Shown here one piece after another: positions 61,022-61,138 of a stretch of 61,138 nucleotides of DNA (its first letter is position 1; the number at the start of each line of letters is the position of its first letter). The notes under the pieces are model-generated. The model was given only the letters and a program-made list of their open reading frames with translations, did no database searches and was not told the DNA's origin. This stretch comes from Brevundimonas sp. (GTDB lineage Bacteria; Pseudomonadota; Alphaproteobacteria; Caulobacterales; Caulobacteraceae). The position numbers and the translations under genes were made by a program. Location of the stretch: contig NZ_JAEMRO010000007.1 of NCBI RefSeq assembly GCF_016463295.1, positions 1-61,138 of the forward strand, in the 5' to 3' direction.

Positions 61022-61138
61022 TCGTCCACCTGCTTACTCTCCGCCGCGAGCCGCGCCAGTACCCGGCCGCGCCCCTTGGACAGCGCCGTGATCACGCCCC
61101 GGAACGTCGCCACCTCCTGGGCCGTGAAGGCGGCGCGG
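61018..61138 (-). CDS. C-terminal end of a gene truncated by the window edge
   Basis: Only the last 39 or 40 residues are visible: AAFTAQEVATFRGVITALSK, then GRGRVLARLAAESKQVDE. The AQEVATFRG helix resembles the C-terminal tail of TrmH/TrmJ-type RNA methyltransferases, but so short a fragment does not allow a firm name. Its stop overlaps the start of the small cysteine protein gene (ATGA). Confidence 0.55.
   Translation of the reverse strand, partial: RAAFTAQEVATFRGVITALSKGRGRVLARLAAESKQVDE

Overview
The window reads as a chromosomal segment of a high-GC alphaproteobacterium of the order Caulobacterales, most likely Brevundimonas or a close relative. The grounds are the fliF-fliG-flbE-fliN-flbD gene order with an FlbD-type sigma-54 activator, CtrA-like boxes upstream of fliF and fliQ, split F0 b and b' subunits in an atpI-B-E-F'-F order, and glutathione-dependent formaldehyde detoxification. 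Genus assignment is inference; no rRNA or tRNA gene is visible.

Layout. 1-2085: end of gcvPA and all of gcvPB (glycine cleavage). 2095-5043: FkbM methyltransferase, divergent TetR/SDR pair, small membrane protein. 5103-7709 (minus): F0 sector of ATP synthase with a stem-loop between atpE and atpF'. 8020-9157: two related secreted proteins. 9159-14303 (minus): isoprenoid and housekeeping block (dxs, ispA, csaA-like, xseB, phosphatase, deacetylase). 14368-17700: acetyltransferase, a lower-GC secreted protein, a CoxE-like VWA protein and a CsbD stress protein.

17808-31727 (minus) is the centrepiece. It is a nearly continuous chain fliQ-fliR-flhB, then fliF-fliG-flbE-fliN-flbD-(class A beta-lactamase)-flhA-(CHASE3 histidine kinase)-(receiver)-(receiver plus HisKA_2 kinase)-NUDIX, mostly with overlaps or gaps of a few bases. 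The beta-lactamase between flbD and flhA and the signalling trio behind flhA are the most unusual parts.

32140-39581: ankyrin lipoprotein; a DUF4386/epimerase/Crp operon; a 32-residue membrane peptide; acyltransferase; glycerophosphodiesterase; EamA exporter. 39595-46087: glyS-glyQ (glyS carries a lower-GC patch), polysaccharide deacetylase, CinA-domain protein, lipoprotein, map. 46166-50204: RadC, two-gene acetyltransferase overlap, and bolA / pseudo-AKR / grxD / thioesterase. 50205-53020: a cluster of small lipoproteins sharing an SNGCT motif and a Ycf48-like protein. 53150-55536: rpsD, metallo-hydrolase, sodB. 55687-59108: small lipoproteins and the formaldehyde detoxification set (adhC, VOC, fghA). 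59297-61138: Sir2 deacylase, MntP manganese exporter under a yybP-ykoY riboswitch, a small cysteine-containing protein and a truncated gene at the edge.

Four intergenic inverted-repeat elements of different families (38.6, 42.7, 43.7 and 59.2 kb) sit beside chromosomal housekeeping genes. I see no prophage, IS element or CRISPR array. Everything here is read by eye; GC estimates and paralogy claims are hand comparisons.
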